Source: UBA5951 sp009936885 (GTDB taxonomy: Bacteria > Pseudomonadota > Alphaproteobacteria > Puniceispirillales > Puniceispirillaceae). Taken from it: DNA of 64,000 nucleotides. A program made the position numbers and the translations under genes. Location of the stretch: positions 1-64,000 of the forward strand of contig CALKVA010000011.1 in assembly GCA_937996625.1 (NCBI GenBank). Reading direction: 5' to 3'. The first letter of the stretch is position 1, and each line of letters begins with the position of its first letter. The notes below the pieces were generated by a model. The model had not been told where the DNA came from and did no database searches. It was given only the letters and a program-made list of their open reading frames with translations. Shown piece by piece: positions 61,941-64,000 of this stretch.

Positions 61941-64000
61941 CTATTCGGCAGCTATCTGTTTGGTATTATTTTCACGCGAAGTTCTGCTATCAGCCATTGT
62001 CTGCGACGCTCTGCTAATTGGGCACGTCATATAAAATTCTGTTAAACCCGCTGAGATCGGCTCGTCCAAAATCTTACCTGACTTGCCAATCTTCTTCCAT
62101 CTAGAGGAGCGAATTTGCCCTATCTCTGCAAAATGCGGAAAGATTGAAACTAACATCTGCCGGCATGCCTCATGTGTATCAAACGGCAATGGCTGCCCAA
62201 TCACGGCTGAAAATGCCCTGATTATAGACCAGTCATCTTTTGCATACCCTGGCGGAAATGCGGCTCGTCGAACCTCTTGAACACGGCCCTCAAAATTCAA
62301 AAATAACCCATTTTTTTCTGTATAGGTGGCCCCTGGCAATATAACATCTGCGCAATGAGCGCCAACATCGCCGTGATGACCCTGATATACCACAAACGTA
62401 TTTTCAAGCTTACTTGTATCAATTTCATCTGCCCCTAAAAGCCAAATCATTGGCATCTTTTCGTCAGCAGCATCCGCAATCATGGCACGAGCAGATTTTC
62501 CAGATTTTCCAGGCAGAAAACCAATATCAAGACCAGCAACACGCGAGGCTGCATTATGCAACGCATTAAACCCGTTCCAACCTTTATGGACAACGTCAAA
62601 AGTTTTTACAATTTCTGAGATATTATGCAATAACGCTTTTGCATCATGGCGCGTATAAACACCATTTCCGACAATTATCATCGGGTTATTAGCAGATTGA
62701 AGCGTATTACAGAATGGGTGATTATTCTCAGCTATTTCTGCTAATATAGAGGCATTACTTCCAAGATATTCTGCTGGATAGGTTAAATCAACAGATTGTC
62801 CGATATACGCTATCGGCAAACCACTAGATAAATACTGCTTTCGGATTCTGGCATTCATCACAGGTGCTTCAATACGAGGATTACTGCCAATAATCAAAAT
62901 AGCATCCGCCTCATCAATTCCTGCAATGGTGGAATTAAACAAATAGCTACCACGTGCCTTGCCATCAATATCAGCGCCATCTTGCCTACAATCCATATGC
63001 GGAGAACCAATTTTTTCCATCATAAGCTTCATTGCAAATAAGGTTTCAGCATCTATCTGATCACCTGCTATTACACCAAAGTTATCAGGCTTTACTTTTT
63101 TCAGGTTCTTAGCAATCGCAGCAAAAGCCTCATCCCAGCTAGCCGCCTCCAACTTACCATTATCACGCTTTACATAAGGCTTGTCTAACCTTTGCGTTTT
63201 TAAGCCATCAATCGCAAATCGAGCCTTATCAGAAATCCATTCCTCATTAACGTCTTCGTTCAAGCGAGGCATTACCCGTAACACCTGATTGCCTCGAGCA
63301 TCAATTCGTATGTTTGACCCTTGCGCATCCATTACATCAATAGATTCTGTTTTATTAAGCTCCCAGGGCCGTGAGATAAATGCATATGGCTTGCTGGTTA
63401 AGGCGCCAACTGGGCATAGGTCAATAACGTTCGCGCTTAATTCAGATGCGATTGTTTTTTCAAGATAGGTTGTTATCTCTACCTGTTCCCCGCGACCGAT
63501 AGCACCAAGGTCTGGAACACCTGCCACCTCTGTTGCAAAGCGAACACATCTTGTGCAATGGATACATCGTGTCATAATTGTCTTAATCAGCGGACCCATT
63601 TGTTTTTCTTCAACAGCTCGCTTTGCTTCTTTATATCGCGAACCATCATGGCCGTACCCCATGGCCTGATCTTGCAAATCGCACTCCCCGCCTTGGTCAC
63701 AAATAGGACAATCAAGAGGGTGATTTACCAACAGAAATTCCATTACCCCTTCACGTGCTTTTTTAACACGGTCTGTTTGGGTGCTGATTACCATTCCATC
63801 CGCGGCAGGCATCGCACAACTAGCGATAGGCTTGGGCGCTCGTTCCATGTCAACAAGACACATCCTGCAATTACCCGCAATTGACAGACGTTCATGATAG
63901 CAAAAACGTGGGATTTCGAAACCAGCTTCCTCACATGCCTGAAGCACGCTCGCCCCCTGCTCTACCTCAACTTCTATAGAATTTACCGTTAATTTAGGCA
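61941..64000 (-). CDS. nuoG: NADH-quinone oxidoreductase subunit G (start cut by window edge)
   Basis: The minus-strand frame is open to the window end, where the sequence TGCCTAAATTAACG gives PKLTVN directly after a codon lacking only its first base. The gene therefore almost certainly starts with an ATG whose A is base 64001, giving about 686 residues. It carries the N-terminal 2Fe-2S set (CEEAGFEIPRFCYHERLS, NCRMCLVDME), the 4Fe-4S sets (CPICDQGGECDLQ; CIHCTRCVRFATE and DLCPVGAL) and a molybdopterin-oxidoreductase-like C-terminal domain. Confidence 0.96.
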   Translation of the reverse strand, partial: PKLTVNSIEVEVEQGASVLQACEEAGFEIPRFCYHERLSIAGNCRMCLVDMERAPKPIASCAMPAADGMVISTQTDRVKKAREGVMEFLLVNHPLDCPICDQGGECDLQDQAMGYGHDGSRYKEAKRAVEEKQMGPLIKTIMTRCIHCTRCVRFATEVAGVPDLGAIGRGEQVEITTYLEKTIASELSANVIDLCPVGALTSKPYAFISRPWELNKTESIDVMDAQGSNIRIDARGNQVLRVMPRLNEDVNEEWISDKARFAIDGLKTQRLDKPYVKRDNGKLEAASWDEAFAAIAKNLKKVKPDNFGVIAGDQIDAETLFAMKLMMEKIGSPHMDCRQDGADIDGKARGSYLFNSTIAGIDEADAILIIGSNPRIEAPVMNARIRKQYLSSGLPIAYIGQSVDLTYPAEYLGSNASILAEIAENNHPFCNTLQSANNPMIIVGNGVYTRHDAKALLHNISEIVKTFDVVHKGWNGFNALHNAASRVAGLDIGFLPGKSGKSARAMIADAADEKMPMIWLLGADEIDTSKLENTFVVYQGHHGDVGAHCADVILPGATYTEKNGLFLNFEGRVQEVRRAAFPPGYAKDDWSIIRAFSAVIGQPLPFDTHEACRQMLVSIFPHFAEIGQIRSSRWKKIGKSGKILDEPISAGLTEFYMTCPISRASQTMADSRTSRENNTKQIAAE

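Noticed and set aside
1..64000. CRISPR arrays, rRNA operons, intact insertion sequences or prophage
   Set aside because: No regularly spaced direct repeats, no rRNA sequence, and no intact transposase, integrase or phage structural gene was seen in either strand.

Overview
The window looks like a piece of an AT-rich alphaproteobacterial chromosome, most likely from a free-living marine lineage; a SAR116/Rhodospirillales-like origin is my inference. Supporting evidence is a set of alphaproteobacterial gene orders: rlpA-dacC-tmk-holB-metG-tatD-MBL; yceD-plsX-fabH-ihfA-merR; nrdR-ribD-ribE-ribBX-ribH-nusB; and nuoGHIJKLMN-birA-coaX-rnj-DUF1467. A Cbp3-type cytochrome bc1 chaperone and an NDUFS4-like complex I accessory subunit, both shared with mitochondria, point the same way. 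No rRNA, CRISPR array or intact insertion sequence was seen. Three tRNA genes are present: Ser-TGA, Arg-TCT and Pro-GGG.

Layout. 0.3-8.8 kb (minus strand) holds cell-wall and core housekeeping genes. 9.15-14.5 kb begins at tRNA-Ser and has the look of an old island: a small membrane ORF, a translationally coupled LLM-monooxygenase / alpha-beta hydrolase / AA_synth operon, a second hydrolase related to dihydroxypseudooxynicotine hydrolase, a decayed copy of a tRNA-Ser 3' end at 14.05 kb, and a stop-interrupted fragment resembling the C-terminus of a reverse transcriptase. 14.5-15.3 kb has an orphan Pal-like lipoprotein coupled to a short ORF whose Shine-Dalgarno region is tandemly duplicated.

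15.5-23.9 kb is the most unusual part. It holds two paralogous proteins in which the N-terminal half of a nitrile hydratase beta subunit is fused to a complete alpha subunit with a CTLCSC metal site, plus one stand-alone SH3-like beta C-terminal domain. Around them are an amidase, an alpha/beta hydrolase, a GntR regulator with a palindromic candidate operator, an HTH protein, and a pair of MBL-fold proteins, one flavodiiron-like and one lacking its metal ligands. The layout suggests a pathway from nitrile (or thiocyanate-like substrate) to amide to acid, with a subunit organisation combining the split beta of thiocyanate hydrolase with a beta-alpha fusion.

23.9-39.6 kb is mixed accessory and metabolic sequence: acyl-CoA ligase, cysteine synthase plus mercaptopyruvate sulfurtransferase, a membrane class III adenylate cyclase next to a NaChBac-type voltage-gated sodium channel and a tiny membrane ORF, quinone oxidoreductase, a HAD-like protein lacking both catalytic aspartates, a second LLM monooxygenase, NDUFS4, a large secreted orphan protein, small membrane proteins, and a TPR-methyltransferase.

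39.8-64 kb is almost entirely minus-strand core metabolism: fatty acid initiation, riboflavin synthesis (the bifunctional enzyme has a degenerate GTP cyclohydrolase II half), serine hydroxymethyltransferase, RNase J, cofactor enzymes and respiratory complex I. The last gene, nuoG, loses only the first base of its start codon at the window edge.
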